Below the pieces are notes generated by a model that was not told where the DNA came from, searched no databases, and saw only the letters and a program-made list of their open reading frames with translations. Made by a program: the position numbers and the translations under genes. This document shows positions 1-9,207 of a stretch of DNA of 64,000 nt, one piece after another; the stretch's first letter is position 1, and the number at the start of each line of letters is the position of its first letter. The stretch is taken from positions 1,446,001-1,510,000 of the forward strand of contig NZ_JAPWKB010000019.1 of the NCBI RefSeq assembly GCF_028283785.1. Direction: 5' to 3'. The DNA is from Paraburkholderia sp. Lineage in GTDB: Bacteria; Pseudomonadota; Gammaproteobacteria; Burkholderiales; Burkholderiaceae.

Positions 1-225
1 ACCGCGCGCTCGCTGGGTGCGCTGATTGCGCTGTACGAGCACAAGGTGCTGGTGCAGGCGTCGGTGTGGAATATCAACCCGTTCGATCAATGGGGCGTCG
101 AGCTGGGCAAGATTCTCGGCAAGGTGGTCGAGGCGGATCTGACGGCCGCGAGCGTCGATGCATCGAAGCACGATTCGTCCACTTCGGCGTTGATCGCACG
201 CGCGCGCAAGGCGCTGCAGAAGTGA
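1..225 (+). CDS. pgi: Glucose-6-phosphate isomerase, C-terminal fragment
   Basis: The first frame is open from base 1 to a TGA at 223-225 and encodes the last 74 residues of phosphoglucose isomerase, the cytoplasmic enzyme that interconverts glucose-6-phosphate and fructose-6-phosphate. The family's C-terminal signature is visible: SLGALIALYEHK, followed by WNINPFDQWGVELGK and an Ala/Lys-rich helical tail. The 5' part lies outside the window. A hairpin just downstream (262-287) probably ends the transcript. Confidence 0.95.
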   Translation, partial: TARSLGALIALYEHKVLVQASVWNINPFDQWGVELGKILGKVVEADLTAASVDASKHDSSTSALIARARKALQK

Positions 226-261
226 TCTGATTGCCCACGGGTACGCAGGCGCATCAAACAG

Positions 262-287
262 AAACGGGCCGAACGCGGCCCGTTTTC
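262..287 (+). terminator. Intrinsic terminator after pgi
   Basis: A 9-bp GC-rich stem (262-270 pairs with 277-285) with a 6-nt loop is followed by a short T-rich stretch. It lies between the convergent ends of pgi and the ABC ATPase gene and may act in both directions. Confidence 0.7.
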
Positions 288-995
288 TTATGCCTGCACC
301 GATACCGACGGTATCAGCTTGCCCGCTTCGATCGTCACCGTCGAATCGCAACGACGCGCAAGCTCCGAGTCGTGCGTGACGAGAATCAGCGTTGCGCCGT
401 TCGCCCGATTCATCTCGAACATCAGATCGATCACCGCGTGGCCCGTGGCCGCATCGAGACTGCCCGTGGGCTCGTCCGCGAACAGGATGGCCGGATGCGT
501 GACGAACGCCCGTGCCAGCGCAACGCGTTGCTGCTCGCCGCCGGACAGCAGCTTCGGATAATGCGACGTACGCGCGCCGAGGCCGACCTGTTCGAGCAGA
601 CGACGCGCACGATCGGCCGCTTCGCGCGAACTGATGCCGCCTTGCAATTCCAGCGGCAACGTGACGTTTTCGAGCGCGGTCAGATGCGGCATCAGTTGAA
701 ACGACTGGAACACGAATCCGACCGAGCCGCTGCGCAATGCCGCGCGCTGGTCTTCGTTCAGTTCGCCGAGTTCGTGGCCGAGCAGACGAACCGAGCCGGA
801 GCTTGCGCTGTCCAAACCCGCAAGCAGGCCGAGCAAGGTGGACTTGCCCGAACCCGACGCGCCGACGATCGCCACGCGGCTCCCGGCATCGATCGAAAGA
901 TCGATATGATCGAGAATCGTCAGTTCTCCCGTCGCATCCTTAACCCTTTTGCACAAACCCCGCACTTCGATGACTGGATCAGTTTTCTTTTGCAT
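288..995 (-). CDS. YbbA/LolD-type ABC transporter ATPase
   Basis: This 235-residue ATPase subunit of an ABC exporter has Walker A (GASGSGKST, about residue 45), the signature LSGGEQQR (about 150) and Walker B with DEPTGSLD (about 170). The family (YbbA, LolD, MacB-type ATPases) powers envelope transport and works with a FtsX-like permease, which is not present here. The frame is open upstream to 1067, but the ATG at 995 starts a protein of family length. It is divergent from the TesA-like esterase, the same ybbA-tesA pairing seen in many proteobacteria. No strong Shine-Dalgarno precedes the ATG. Confidence 0.88.
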   Translation of the reverse strand: MQKKTDPVIEVRGLCKRVKDATGELTILDHIDLSIDAGSRVAIVGASGSGKSTLLGLLAGLDSASSGSVRLLGHELGELNEDQRAALRSGSVGFVFQSFQLMPHLTALENVTLPLELQGGISSREAADRARRLLEQVGLGARTSHYPKLLSGGEQQRVALARAFVTHPAILFADEPTGSLDAATGHAVIDLMFEMNRANGATLILVTHDSELARRCDSTVTIEAGKLIPSVSVQA

Positions 996-1713
996 GTGGC
1001 AGCGTAGGTTGAAAGTGCCCTTCGGCTTGAAGGTTCTGAAAGTCGCGACGCTCGGCCTCGCGATCACGATGTCGGCCGGGGGCGCTCACGCCGCGAACAC
1101 CGCAACGGCCGCCGCCAGCGCGGCGCCCTCGCAACCCGGCAATCCGGCCAAACCGGTGATCGTCGTGCTCGGCGACAGCATTTCCGCCGAATACGGCCTG
1201 AAGCGCGACAGCGGCTGGGTTGCGTTGATGCGCACGCGGCTCGCCAATGAGCGTTTCGATTATAGCGTCGCCAATGCCAGCATCAGCGGCGACACGACGA
1301 GCGGCGGACTGGCCCGCTTGCCGGCGTTGATGCAACGGCTCAAACCTGCGGTGGTGATCGTCGAACTGGGCGCCAACGACGCGCTGCGCGGCGTGCCGCT
1401 CGCCACCACGCAAGATAATTTGCGCACAATCGTCGAACAGGCGCAGCACGGACACGCAAAAGTGGTATTGGTGGGCATGTACGTCCCACCTAACTACGGC
1501 CCGGACTACACGCAAAAGTTTCATGGCGTCTACGTCGATCTATCCAGGCAGTTCAGCACTTCGTTGGTGCCGTTTCTGCTCGCCGGCATCGAGAACAAAC
1601 CGGACATGTTCCAGCCGGATCAGATTCATCCAACGGAACAGGCACAGCCCGTGCTACTGGACAACGTGTGGCCAACTTTGAAGCCACTCCTTCGCCCTGC
1701 TTCCACGCGCTGA
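994..1713 (+). CDS. tesA: TesA-type SGNH/GDSL esterase (arylesterase, lysophospholipase-like)
   Basis: This exported SGNH hydrolase is likely a periplasmic thioesterase, arylesterase or lysophospholipase. Block I is GDSIS with the nucleophile near Ser62, block III is the GANDALRG segment, and block V is DQIH (Asp209, His212). The N-terminus is basic, then hydrophobic, ending in an AHA-type signal peptidase site. The start is uncertain. The ATG at 994 overlaps the divergent ATPase start codon, the GTG at 1015 has an AGG at good spacing, and the frame is open back to 949. Function is from family knowledge; substrate cannot be told from sequence. Confidence 0.85.
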   Translation: MWQRRLKVPFGLKVLKVATLGLAITMSAGGAHAANTATAAASAAPSQPGNPAKPVIVVLGDSISAEYGLKRDSGWVALMRTRLANERFDYSVANASISGDTTSGGLARLPALMQRLKPAVVIVELGANDALRGVPLATTQDNLRTIVEQAQHGHAKVVLVGMYVPPNYGPDYTQKFHGVYVDLSRQFSTSLVPFLLAGIENKPDMFQPDQIHPTEQAQPVLLDNVWPTLKPLLRPASTR

Positions 1714-1835
1714 AACGCGAGCTAACAACGTGTTACGAAATTAGCGGAACACCTGCTGGCTGGGACGCTCTGACTGGTTCGCCACGATGCAGCCTTCCCG
1801 GCTCGTTTCAAGTGCTTTTCTGAGGAGATAATGAC

Positions 1836-2177
1836 GTGAAATATCTACCGCTTGTCGCTTTGACCGTGGCAATTTCCGCCTGTGCTGCGCAACCGCCGGC
1901 CGGCGTCCAGTCTGTTGGCACCAGCCAGCAGCCCCCGAAAGCTGTCGCCACCTGCATCGCACAAAAGTGGGCGGATGGCACCCAGCAGCAAGTCGTGATG
2001 CAAGACACGCTCGCCAACGATCAGGCGATGGACGTGTTCGTGCCGGGTCAACAACCGCCTAGCGGCGCGGCTGCCGTGGTTCGTCCGGACTATTCCGGCA
2101 AGGGCACGTGGGTTGGTTTCCGTGCAAACGGCGGCGCCGGCAGTGAAGCAACCGGCGCGATCAGCGGCTGCCTGTAA
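1836..2177 (+). CDS. Small putative outer-membrane lipoprotein
   Basis: This 113-residue protein has a short signal peptide ending in a lipobox (AISAC, Cys about residue 16), so it is probably lipidated and kept in the envelope. The mature part is Pro/Gln-rich, then has a small domain with two further cysteines (TCIAQKW and the C-terminal GCL) that could form a disulfide. An AGGAG Shine-Dalgarno lies upstream of the start. I do not recognise a named family; small lipoproteins of this shape are common in Burkholderiales. It is monocistronic, followed by a strong terminator. Confidence 0.75.
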   Translation: MKYLPLVALTVAISACAAQPPAGVQSVGTSQQPPKAVATCIAQKWADGTQQQVVMQDTLANDQAMDVFVPGQQPPSGAAAVVRPDYSGKGTWVGFRANGGAGSEATGAISGCL

Positions 2178-2230
2178 GAGCCTCCTGCCTGCACTTATTG
2201 CTGGATGCGGCGTCAGCGCCGCAAACAAAA

Positions 2231-2262
2231 AAGCCCTGCATGTTCATGCAGGGCTTTTTTTT
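2231..2262 (+). terminator. Strong intrinsic terminator after the lipoprotein gene
   Basis: An 11-bp perfect stem (2231-2241 with 2246-2256), a GTTC tetraloop and a run of eight T. A-runs on the other side may let it also serve the convergent ppiD gene. Confidence 0.9.
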
Positions 2263-2286
2263 AACTGAACGCCGTATTGCGCGTTT

Positions 2287-4224
2287 TTAGTCGTCGCTGG
2301 ACGACGGCGCCGGACTGTCGGTCGAGCCGTAGAACTTGATCTTCGCGCGCGCCTTCAGCGCTTGCAGATACGCTTCGGCCTGCGACTGCGCAGCCACCTG
2401 GGCGATCTGCTGCTGCGCGCCGGCGAGGCGTTGCGCATCGACCGTCGCACCCGGCAAAACCGCATTCACGCGATAGATTGCATAGCCGTCCGCACCGAGG
2501 TCGACACCCACATAGGCCGGCAATTTCTGCGCATCGACCTTGTAGATTGCGCTCAATGCTGCGGGCGGCACGCCTTGCGCATCGTTACGCGACACTTTCA
2601 GCGGCGACGAGAAACCCGCCGTGGTCTTCGACTTCTGGAAGTCGGCCAGCTTCGCTTCACCGTCCTTGCGCGCCGCTTCAACCGATTGCTGCGCGATCAC
2701 CTTCGTACGCACGGCATCCTTCACCGTGTCGAACGCAGGAACGGCTGCGGCCTTGAAGTCCGTCACGTGCGCGGCGATCAGCGTGCTGTTGCCGACGTCG
2801 ATGGCCTGCGTGTTGTTGCGATTCTTCACTGCATCGTCGGCGAACACGGCCGTCAGGAACTTCGCATTGTTCAGCGGGCTATCCGCGGGCAACGACGCGT
2901 TCGGCTGCGGCGTGACCGTGGCCGTCTGAACCTGGAGCTTGTACTTGTCGGCGGCCGGTTGCAGGCTCTTGGCCTGCTCGTAGACGGTGGACGTAAAACC
3001 GTCCGCGCCTTCCGTGTATGCCTTCGTGGCCTGTTGCGACTTCACGTCTTTCGCGATCGCGGCTTTGACTTCGTCGAACGGCTTCGTCACCGACGGCTTC
3101 ACGTCCGTCACCTTGACGATGTGATAGCCGAAATCGGTCTGGACGATACCGCTGACTTCGTCTTTCTTCAGCGCGAAAACCGCGTCGTCGAATGCCTTGC
3201 CGCCAGCGATCATCCCGCGGCTGAAGTAACCGAGATCACCGCCCTTCGACGCCGAACCCGGATCTTGCGATTCCTTCGACGCGATTTGCGCGAACTGGTC
3301 CGGATGAGCCTTCACTTCGGCGAGGACAGCGTCGGCCTTCTGCCTGGCCTTGTCCTTGTCGGCTGCGCTCGCATCCTTCGGCGCGGCGATCAGGATGTGG
3401 CTCGCGCGCACTTCGCCGTCGGTACGATAGTGGGCGATGTTGTCGTCGTAGTACTTCTTGACGTCGGCGTCCGTGGGTTGCACGGTGGCCGCGACCGCAG
3501 CCGGCGACATCACCAGATACTGGATCGTCGCGGTTGCCGGCGTAGCGAAGTCGTTGCGATGCGCGTCGTAGTAAGCCTGCAACTGCGCGTCGGTCGGCGC
3601 GATTTTCGCCGCGTAGTCGCGCGGATGAAGCGCGATACCTTGCACTTCGCGCTGCTGGTCGGCGAGTTCGGTCAGATGCTGGGCGAGTGTCTTCGACGTG
3701 AACGCGGTGCCTTGCACGGCGGCCGGCAACTGCTGCGTCGCGATGCTGTAACGGACGCGCTCGTCGTATTGATCTGGCGTCATGCCCTGCATGGCGAGCA
3801 ATTGCTTGTAGCGCTCGACGTCGATCGATCCGTCAGGATTCTTCAGCGACGAAATGATGGGATCGTTGAGCAGCACGCGACGCACTGCGTCGTCGGATGC
3901 GGTCAGATGCAAGCGCTGCGTTTCGTCGGCCAGCACACGTTGCTCGATCAAACCATCGAGCATGTCCTGACGACGCTCCGGCGTATTGAACGCCTTCATG
4001 TCGAACTGGGCGCCGAGCATTTGCCGCGCACGATCCAGTTGCTGACGCATCGCGTCGTCGTACTCGGCACGGGTGATCTTGTGACCGTTGACGCTCGCGA
4101 CGTTGGCGCTTTCATCGAAGAAGCCGCGGAAGCCCTGAATCCCCACAAAACCCAACCCCGGCACAATGACCAGGATGAGCATGAACATCATCAGGCGTTT
4201 ATGATTGCGGAAAAAATCGAGCAT
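2287..4224 (-). CDS. ppiD: PpiD-like periplasmic peptidyl-prolyl isomerase/chaperone
   Basis: This 645-residue protein is anchored by one N-terminal transmembrane helix (about residues 11-33) with the rest in the periplasm. A SurA-like N-terminal chaperone region follows, then a parvulin domain (about 268-370) with the motifs RASHIL, GGDLGYFSRG and FGYHIVKV, then a long C-terminal chaperone segment. PpiD assists folding of newly exported proteins near the Sec translocon. The position downstream of lon-hupB matches E. coli gene order, except that two tRNA genes lie between. The C-terminus is an acidic, Ser-rich tail. Confidence 0.93.
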   Translation of the reverse strand: MLDFFRNHKRLMMFMLILVIVPGLGFVGIQGFRGFFDESANVASVNGHKITRAEYDDAMRQQLDRARQMLGAQFDMKAFNTPERRQDMLDGLIEQRVLADETQRLHLTASDDAVRRVLLNDPIISSLKNPDGSIDVERYKQLLAMQGMTPDQYDERVRYSIATQQLPAAVQGTAFTSKTLAQHLTELADQQREVQGIALHPRDYAAKIAPTDAQLQAYYDAHRNDFATPATATIQYLVMSPAAVAATVQPTDADVKKYYDDNIAHYRTDGEVRASHILIAAPKDASAADKDKARQKADAVLAEVKAHPDQFAQIASKESQDPGSASKGGDLGYFSRGMIAGGKAFDDAVFALKKDEVSGIVQTDFGYHIVKVTDVKPSVTKPFDEVKAAIAKDVKSQQATKAYTEGADGFTSTVYEQAKSLQPAADKYKLQVQTATVTPQPNASLPADSPLNNAKFLTAVFADDAVKNRNNTQAIDVGNSTLIAAHVTDFKAAAVPAFDTVKDAVRTKVIAQQSVEAARKDGEAKLADFQKSKTTAGFSSPLKVSRNDAQGVPPAALSAIYKVDAQKLPAYVGVDLGADGYAIYRVNAVLPGATVDAQRLAGAQQQIAQVAAQSQAEAYLQALKARAKIKFYGSTDSPAPSSSDD

Positions 4225-4273
4225 GCGTGAGGGATGCCAAAAACAGAACGCCCGATCTTACAACAGCGGGCAA

Positions 4274-4301
4274 TAAAAAAGGCGAACCGTAGTTCGCCTT
4301 T
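4274..4301 (-). terminator. Terminator of the tRNA-Val/tRNA-Asp transcript
   Basis: Read on the minus strand, a stem of AAAGGCGAAC type closes around a 4-nt loop and is followed by six T. It lies directly after tRNA-Asp and before ppiD, so ppiD probably has its own promoter. Confidence 0.8.
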
Positions 4302-4310
4302 CGAGGATAC

Positions 4311-4387
4311 TGGCGGAGTGGACGGGACTCGAACCCGCGACCCCCGGCGTGACAGGCCGGTATTCTAACCGACTGAACTACCACTCC
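4311..4387 (-). tRNA. tRNA-Asp(GTC)
   Basis: A 77-nt cloverleaf on the minus strand with a 7-bp acceptor stem (GGAGTGG with CCACTCC), the GGTTCGA T-loop, a GTC anticodon in a CTGTCAC loop, and an encoded CCA end at 4311-4313. Confidence 0.97.
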
Positions 4388-4445
4388 TTAAACTGCAGCA
4401 CTGATTGTCACTGTGCCTGATGCTTGACCTGCATGAACCTGGAAC

Positions 4446-4521
4446 TGGTGGGTGCTGAGAGGCTCGAACTCCCGACCTACGCCTTGTAAGGGCGCCGCTC
4501 TACCAACTGAGCTAAGCACCC
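4446..4521 (-). tRNA. tRNA-Val(TAC)
   Basis: A 76-nt cloverleaf on the minus strand with acceptor GGGTGCT/AGCACCC, the D-arm AGCTCAGTTGGTAGAGC, anticodon TAC in a CTTACAA loop, the GTTCGAG T-loop and an encoded CCA (4446-4448). It lies 58 nt upstream of tRNA-Asp and they are probably co-transcribed. Confidence 0.97.
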
Positions 4522-4597
4522 GCTCCGCGGTTCATTTCGCTACTTCATTTCACGTTTGCTTGGTTTAGAAGCGCTGTGCCGTGAAGCAGAGAGGGCA

Positions 4598-4870
4598 TTA
4601 GTTTAGCGCATCCTTTAGGGCTTTGCCAGGCCTAAATTTAGGAACCTTGGCTGCCTTGATCTTGATAGCGGCACCCGTGCGCGGATTGCGTCCCGTGCGA
4701 GCGGTGCGCTTACCGACCGCAAACGTACCGAAGCCCACCAGCGTCACCGAACCACCCTTCTTCAACGTGCCCTTCACCCCACCGATCACTGCATCGAGCG
4801 CACGTCCTGCCGCTGCTTTCGAAATGTCGGCCTGCTGTGCGATGTGATCGATCAGTTCCGTCTTGTTCAT
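4598..4870 (-). CDS. hupB: DNA-binding protein HU (beta-type)
   Basis: This 90-residue protein is collinear with HU over its whole length. It has MNKTELID at the N-terminus, the GFGTF turn, the beta-arm with RTGRNPRTG whose proline intercalates into DNA, and a PKFRPGKALK end. HU is a nucleoid protein that bends DNA and acts in replication, recombination and gene control. It sits directly downstream of lon as in enterobacteria but is separated by a lon terminator, so it is expected to have its own promoter in the roughly 260 nt upstream. Confidence 0.97.
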   Translation of the reverse strand: MNKTELIDHIAQQADISKAAAGRALDAVIGGVKGTLKKGGSVTLVGFGTFAVGKRTARTGRNPRTGAAIKIKAAKVPKFRPGKALKDALN

Positions 4871-5125
4871 TCCAAGCCCCCGAGAATGTTATTGCGCAAA
4901 TCGTGCCGGCTGCTCTGCAGCGCGCCTTCGTGACACGGCACGGCAAAGATGCCGAGCCAGCCAATTAGAATTGGCCGAAACCCTTGTGTCAAGCGGGGTT
5001 GAGCCGGATGGAGGGGGCCTGGCGACGCGTTTTCGGTCACCAGATATTGCCGTGGATCGATGCGCGCACAACCATCGAACTTCGCGCAGCATGAACTCAA
5101 AGCGTTTAACTATTGCGTTCGCGCA

Positions 5126-5157
5126 AAGAAAAAGCCCGCGGACGAAACCGCGGGCTT
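5126..5157 (-). terminator. Intrinsic terminator after lon
   Basis: A 10-bp GC stem (5132-5141 with 5148-5157) is followed on the minus strand by a T-rich tail. It lies 28 nt after the lon stop codon. Confidence 0.88.
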
Positions 5158-5185
5158 GATGTCAGGCAACAACCGTTAAAGATGC

Positions 5186-7612
5186 TTAATGCTTGACGAC
5201 TTCCGTCGTCGTGCCGCCTTCTTTCGCCGCATCTGCTGCAACGGGAGCAGCCTTCGGTTCTTCTTCGACGATGGGCTGCGGTACACGTTCGAGCGCGAGT
5301 TCGAGCACCTTGTCGATCCAGCGGACCGGCACGATTTCGATAGCGTTCTTCACGTTGTCCGGAATGTCCGTCAGATCCTTGACGTTCTCTTCCGGAATCA
5401 GCACCAGCTTGATGCCGCCGCGATGCGCCGCGAGCAACTTCTCTTTCAACCCACCGATCGGCAGCACCTCGCCACGCAGCGTGATTTCACCCGTCATCGC
5501 GACATCAGCGCGAACCGGAATGCCGGTCAGCACCGACACCAGCGCCGTGGTCATCGCGATACCGGCGGACGGACCGTCCTTCGGCGTCGCGCCTTCCGGC
5601 ACGTGGATGTGAATGTCCCGCTTCTCGAACGCTTCGTCCTTCACGCCCAGACGGAGCGAACGCGAACGAACCACCGAGCGCGCCGCTTCCACGGATTCCT
5701 TCATCACGTCACCGAGCGAACCCGTGCGAATCACGTTGCCCTTACCCGGCATCACCGCAGCTTCGATGGTCAGCAGATCGCCGCCCACTTCCGTCCACGC
5801 GAGACCCGTGACCTGGCCAACCTGATTTTCCTTGGCAGCCAGACCGAAGTCGTACTTGCGCACGCCGAGGAACGTATCGAGATTGCCGCCGTCGACCTTC
5901 ACCGCGCCTTCCGCCTTCTTCAGCAGAAGCATCTTCACGACCTTGCGGCAGATCTTCGAAATTTCACGCTCGAGCGAACGAACGCCCGCTTCACGCGTGT
6001 AGTAACGAATGATGTCGCGGATCGCGGTTTCAGTCACATCGACCTCGCCTTCCTTGAGGCCGTTGTTCTTCTTTTGCTTGGGCAAAAGATAACGTTGCGC
6101 GATGCTGACCTTCTCGTCTTCCGTGTAACCCGACAGACGGATCACTTCCATCCGGTCGAGCAACGGCGGCGGGATATTCAGCGAGTTCGACGTCGCCACG
6201 AACATCACGTCCGACAGGTCGAAGTCGACTTCGACGTAGTGGTCGGCGAACGTATGGTTCTGTTCCGGATCGAGCACTTCCAGCAATGCCGACGACGGAT
6301 CGCCGCGGAAATCCATACCCATCTTGTCGACTTCGTCGAGCAGGAAGAGCGGATTACGCACGCCGACCTTGGTCAGGCTTTGCAGGATCTTGCCCGGCAT
6401 CGAACCGATATACGTCCGGCGGTGACCGCGGATTTCCGCTTCGTCACGCACGCCACCGAGCGCCATCCGCACGAACTTGCGGTTCGTCGCACGCGCGATG
6501 GACTGACCCAGCGACGTCTTACCGACACCCGGAGGCCCAACGAGGCACAGGATCGGCGCCTTGACCTTCTCGACACGTTGCTGGACCGCGAGATACTCGA
6601 GAATGCGCTCTTTCACTTTCTCGAGACCAAAGTGGTCTTCGTCGAGCACGCGTTCCGCATTCGACAGGTCGTTGTTGACCTTGCTCTTCTTGCGCCACGG
6701 CAAGCCGATCAACGTGTCGATGTAGTTACGCACGACCGTCGCTTCCGCCGACATCGGCGACATCAGCTTGAGCTTTTTCAGCTCCGCGTCGGCCTTCTTC
6801 TTCGCTTCCTTCGGCATGCGCGCGGCGGTGATGCGCTTCTCGAGTTCTTCGAGATCCGCACCTTCTTCACCTTCGCCCAGTTCCTTCTGGATCGCCTTGA
6901 CCTGTTCGTTCAGGTAGTACTCGCGCTGACTCTTTTCCATCTGACGCTTAGACACGCGTCCACGGATGCGCTTTTCGACCTGAAGGATGTCGATCTCGGC
7001 TTCGAGTTGCGCGAGCAGATGCTCGAGGCGCTCGATGACCGGGAACATCTCGAGGATGTGCTGCTTCTGGTCGAGCTTCAGCGGAAGATGCGCGGCGATC
7101 GTGTCGGCCAGTCGGCCGGCTTCGTCGATACCCGACAACGAGGTCAGGATTTCCGGCGGGATCTTCTTGTTGAGCTTCACGTACTGATCGAACTGCGACA
7201 CGATCGCGCGACGCAGCGCTTCAGTTTCAGCGCTGTCGGCGTGGTCGGGTTCGAGCGGCATGACTTCGCACGAGAACTGGGTTTCCTGTTCTTCGATCGA
7301 AATCGTCTTGGCGCGCTGCAAGCCTTCGACGAGCACCTTCACGGTGCCGTCCGGCAGCTTCAGCATTTGCAGGATGTTGGCGATACATCCCACTTCGTAC
7401 ATGTCTTTTTCAGTCGGCTCGTCTTTCGCCGCGGTCTTTTGAGCGACCAGCATGATGTGCTTGCCGCCCTCCATCGCCACTTCGAGGGCCTTGATGGATT
7501 TCGGGCGCCCCACGAAGAGCGGGATCACCATGTGCGGGAAAACTACGACATCACGCAGCGGGAGCAGCGGAAGCGTGGTGTGTTCCGGCGGGAGGAGTTG
7601 GGTTCCTGACAT
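5186..7612 (-). CDS. lon: ATP-dependent protease Lon
   Basis: This 808-residue Lon has an N-terminal substrate-binding domain (TLPLLPLRDVVVFP at the start), an AAA+ module with Walker A GPPGVGKT (about 357-364) and Walker B FLLDEVDKM, and a C-terminal protease domain. The catalytic Ser lies in GPSAGIAM (about 680) and the Lys in GLKEKLLAA (about 723). Lon degrades misfolded and short-lived regulatory proteins in the cytoplasm. The ATG at 7612 is preceded by a GGGGA ribosome site. Compared with E. coli Lon it carries an extra Ala/Glu-rich C-terminal tail. I found no clear sigma-32 promoter. Confidence 0.98.
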   Translation of the reverse strand: MSGTQLLPPEHTTLPLLPLRDVVVFPHMVIPLFVGRPKSIKALEVAMEGGKHIMLVAQKTAAKDEPTEKDMYEVGCIANILQMLKLPDGTVKVLVEGLQRAKTISIEEQETQFSCEVMPLEPDHADSAETEALRRAIVSQFDQYVKLNKKIPPEILTSLSGIDEAGRLADTIAAHLPLKLDQKQHILEMFPVIERLEHLLAQLEAEIDILQVEKRIRGRVSKRQMEKSQREYYLNEQVKAIQKELGEGEEGADLEELEKRITAARMPKEAKKKADAELKKLKLMSPMSAEATVVRNYIDTLIGLPWRKKSKVNNDLSNAERVLDEDHFGLEKVKERILEYLAVQQRVEKVKAPILCLVGPPGVGKTSLGQSIARATNRKFVRMALGGVRDEAEIRGHRRTYIGSMPGKILQSLTKVGVRNPLFLLDEVDKMGMDFRGDPSSALLEVLDPEQNHTFADHYVEVDFDLSDVMFVATSNSLNIPPPLLDRMEVIRLSGYTEDEKVSIAQRYLLPKQKKNNGLKEGEVDVTETAIRDIIRYYTREAGVRSLEREISKICRKVVKMLLLKKAEGAVKVDGGNLDTFLGVRKYDFGLAAKENQVGQVTGLAWTEVGGDLLTIEAAVMPGKGNVIRTGSLGDVMKESVEAARSVVRSRSLRLGVKDEAFEKRDIHIHVPEGATPKDGPSAGIAMTTALVSVLTGIPVRADVAMTGEITLRGEVLPIGGLKEKLLAAHRGGIKLVLIPEENVKDLTDIPDNVKNAIEIVPVRWIDKVLELALERVPQPIVEEEPKAAPVAADAAKEGGTTTEVVKH

Positions 7613-7740
7613 TTCATTTCCCCATGAATGGAATCAAGTCGTTCAGTAATTAAGGCCGGCAGAAACAATTGCAAGCCTAAGCGCGTGGGAAAAGTTCAGT
7701 GACACCAAAAAAGAGTCCGTCGTAACCACACGATAAACGA

Positions 7741-7780
7741 AAAAAGCCGTTCACGTTGCCATGAACGGCTTTTTTTGCAA
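7741..7780 (-). terminator. Terminator between clpX and lon
   Basis: A near-perfect 13-bp stem (7741-7753 with 7762-7774) is flanked by A and T runs on both sides. It ends the clpX transcript, so lon must have its own promoter in 7613-7740. Confidence 0.88.
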
Positions 7781-7795
7781 ATCGCGGAAAGCCGA

Positions 7796-9067
7796 TCAGT
7801 TCGAACCCGCGACCTTTGGTGCGTCTTCGTAGATCAGCAACGGTTTGCCGTCGCCGTCGATGACGTTGTCGTCGATGATGACCTTACTGACGCCTTTCAT
7901 CGTTGGCAACTCATACATAACGTCAAGCAACGCCTGTTCCAGTATCGAACGCAGACCGCGTGCACCCGTTTTACGGCGAATCGCCTTGCGTGCAACTGCC
8001 TGCAATGCGGCCGGGCGGATTTCCAGCTCGACCCGTTCCATACCGAACAGCTTGTGATACTGCTTGACCAGCGCGTTCTTCGGCTCGACGAGAATCGTCA
8101 TCAACGCGGCTTCGTCCAGCTTGCCAAGCGTTGCGACCACCGGCAGACGACCGATCAACTCCGGAATCAGACCGAACTTGATCAGATCTTCCGGCTCGGT
8201 TTCGCGCAGCACTTCGCCCGCGTCGCGTTCCTGCTTGCTCTTGACGCTCGCGCCGAAACCAATGCCCGTCTTTTCCGTACGATCGACGATCACCTTTTCG
8301 AGGCCGTCGAAAGCGCCACCGCAGATAAACAGGATGTTCGTCGTGTCGACCTGGATGAAATCCTGGTTCGGATGCTTGCGACCGCCTTGGGGCGGCACCG
8401 ACGCCATCGTGCCCTCGACGAGCTTCAGCAGCGCTTGCTGAACGCCCTCGCCCGACACGTCGCGCGTGATGGACGGGTTGTCGGATTTACGGCTGATCTT
8501 GTCGATTTCGTCGATGTAGACAATGCCGCGCTGCGCTTTGTCGACTTCGTAATTGCAGTTCTGCAGCAGCTTCTGAATGATGTTTTCGACGTCTTCACCG
8601 ACATAACCGGCTTCGGTCAACGTCGTTGCGTCGGCAATCACGAACGGCACGTTCAGAAGACGTGCAAGCGTCTGCGCGAGCAAGGTCTTGCCGGAACCCG
8701 TCGGGCCGATCAGCAGGATGTTGCTCTTCGACAGCTCGATTTCGTCTTTCTTGTCGAGGTGCTTCAGGCGCTTGTAGTGGTTGTACACCGCTACCGCGAG
8801 GATTTTCTTCGCGCGTTCCTGGCCGATCACGTATTGATCGAGGATTTCGCGGATTTCCTGCGGACTCGGCAGATCGGACTTGGACAAGCCCGCTTCGATA
8901 CCCGCACCGGCAGCTTCGTCGCGGATGATTTCGTTGCACAGGTCGATACATTCATCGCAGATGAATACCGACGGGCCGGCAATCAGTTTCTTGACTTCAT
9001 GCTGGCTCTTGCCGCAAAACGAGCAATACAACAGCTTTTCGCTGTTAGAACCTTTTTTGTCCGCCAT
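7796..9067 (-). CDS. clpX: ClpX, ATPase subunit of the ClpXP protease
   Basis: This 423-residue AAA+ unfoldase has an N-terminal zinc-binding domain with Cys15, Cys18, Cys37 and Cys40 (CSFC and CDEC), Walker A GPTGSGKT (about 119-126), Walker B VYIDEIDK, and a ClpP-binding IGF-type loop (KTGIGFG). It recognises tagged substrates such as ssrA peptides and threads them into ClpP. It lies 200 nt downstream of clpP, with a large nested hairpin between them. ClpX stop and lon start are separated by a terminator. Confidence 0.98.
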   Translation of the reverse strand: MADKKGSNSEKLLYCSFCGKSQHEVKKLIAGPSVFICDECIDLCNEIIRDEAAGAGIEAGLSKSDLPSPQEIREILDQYVIGQERAKKILAVAVYNHYKRLKHLDKKDEIELSKSNILLIGPTGSGKTLLAQTLARLLNVPFVIADATTLTEAGYVGEDVENIIQKLLQNCNYEVDKAQRGIVYIDEIDKISRKSDNPSITRDVSGEGVQQALLKLVEGTMASVPPQGGRKHPNQDFIQVDTTNILFICGGAFDGLEKVIVDRTEKTGIGFGASVKSKQERDAGEVLRETEPEDLIKFGLIPELIGRLPVVATLGKLDEAALMTILVEPKNALVKQYHKLFGMERVELEIRPAALQAVARKAIRRKTGARGLRSILEQALLDVMYELPTMKGVSKVIIDDNVIDGDGKPLLIYEDAPKVAGSN

Positions 9068-9207
9068 AGATGTGTGAGCCTCCGGACACTCGATTACATA
9101 ATACGCCGTTTGCTGTCGCCCCGCCGACGCTGAGGACGAGCTGGACTTAACGGCGTTTGCCGCAGGCGCTCGGACGAATGTTGATTATTTCACAACCGTT
9201 CCGACAG

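Noticed and set aside
5189..7609. 806-codon plus-strand frame opposite lon
   Set aside because: Shadow of lon; no ribosome site or family match.
7613..7740. Possible sigma-32 promoter for lon (CTTGCAA with CTTAATT)
   Set aside because: The -10 part matches the heat-shock consensus poorly.
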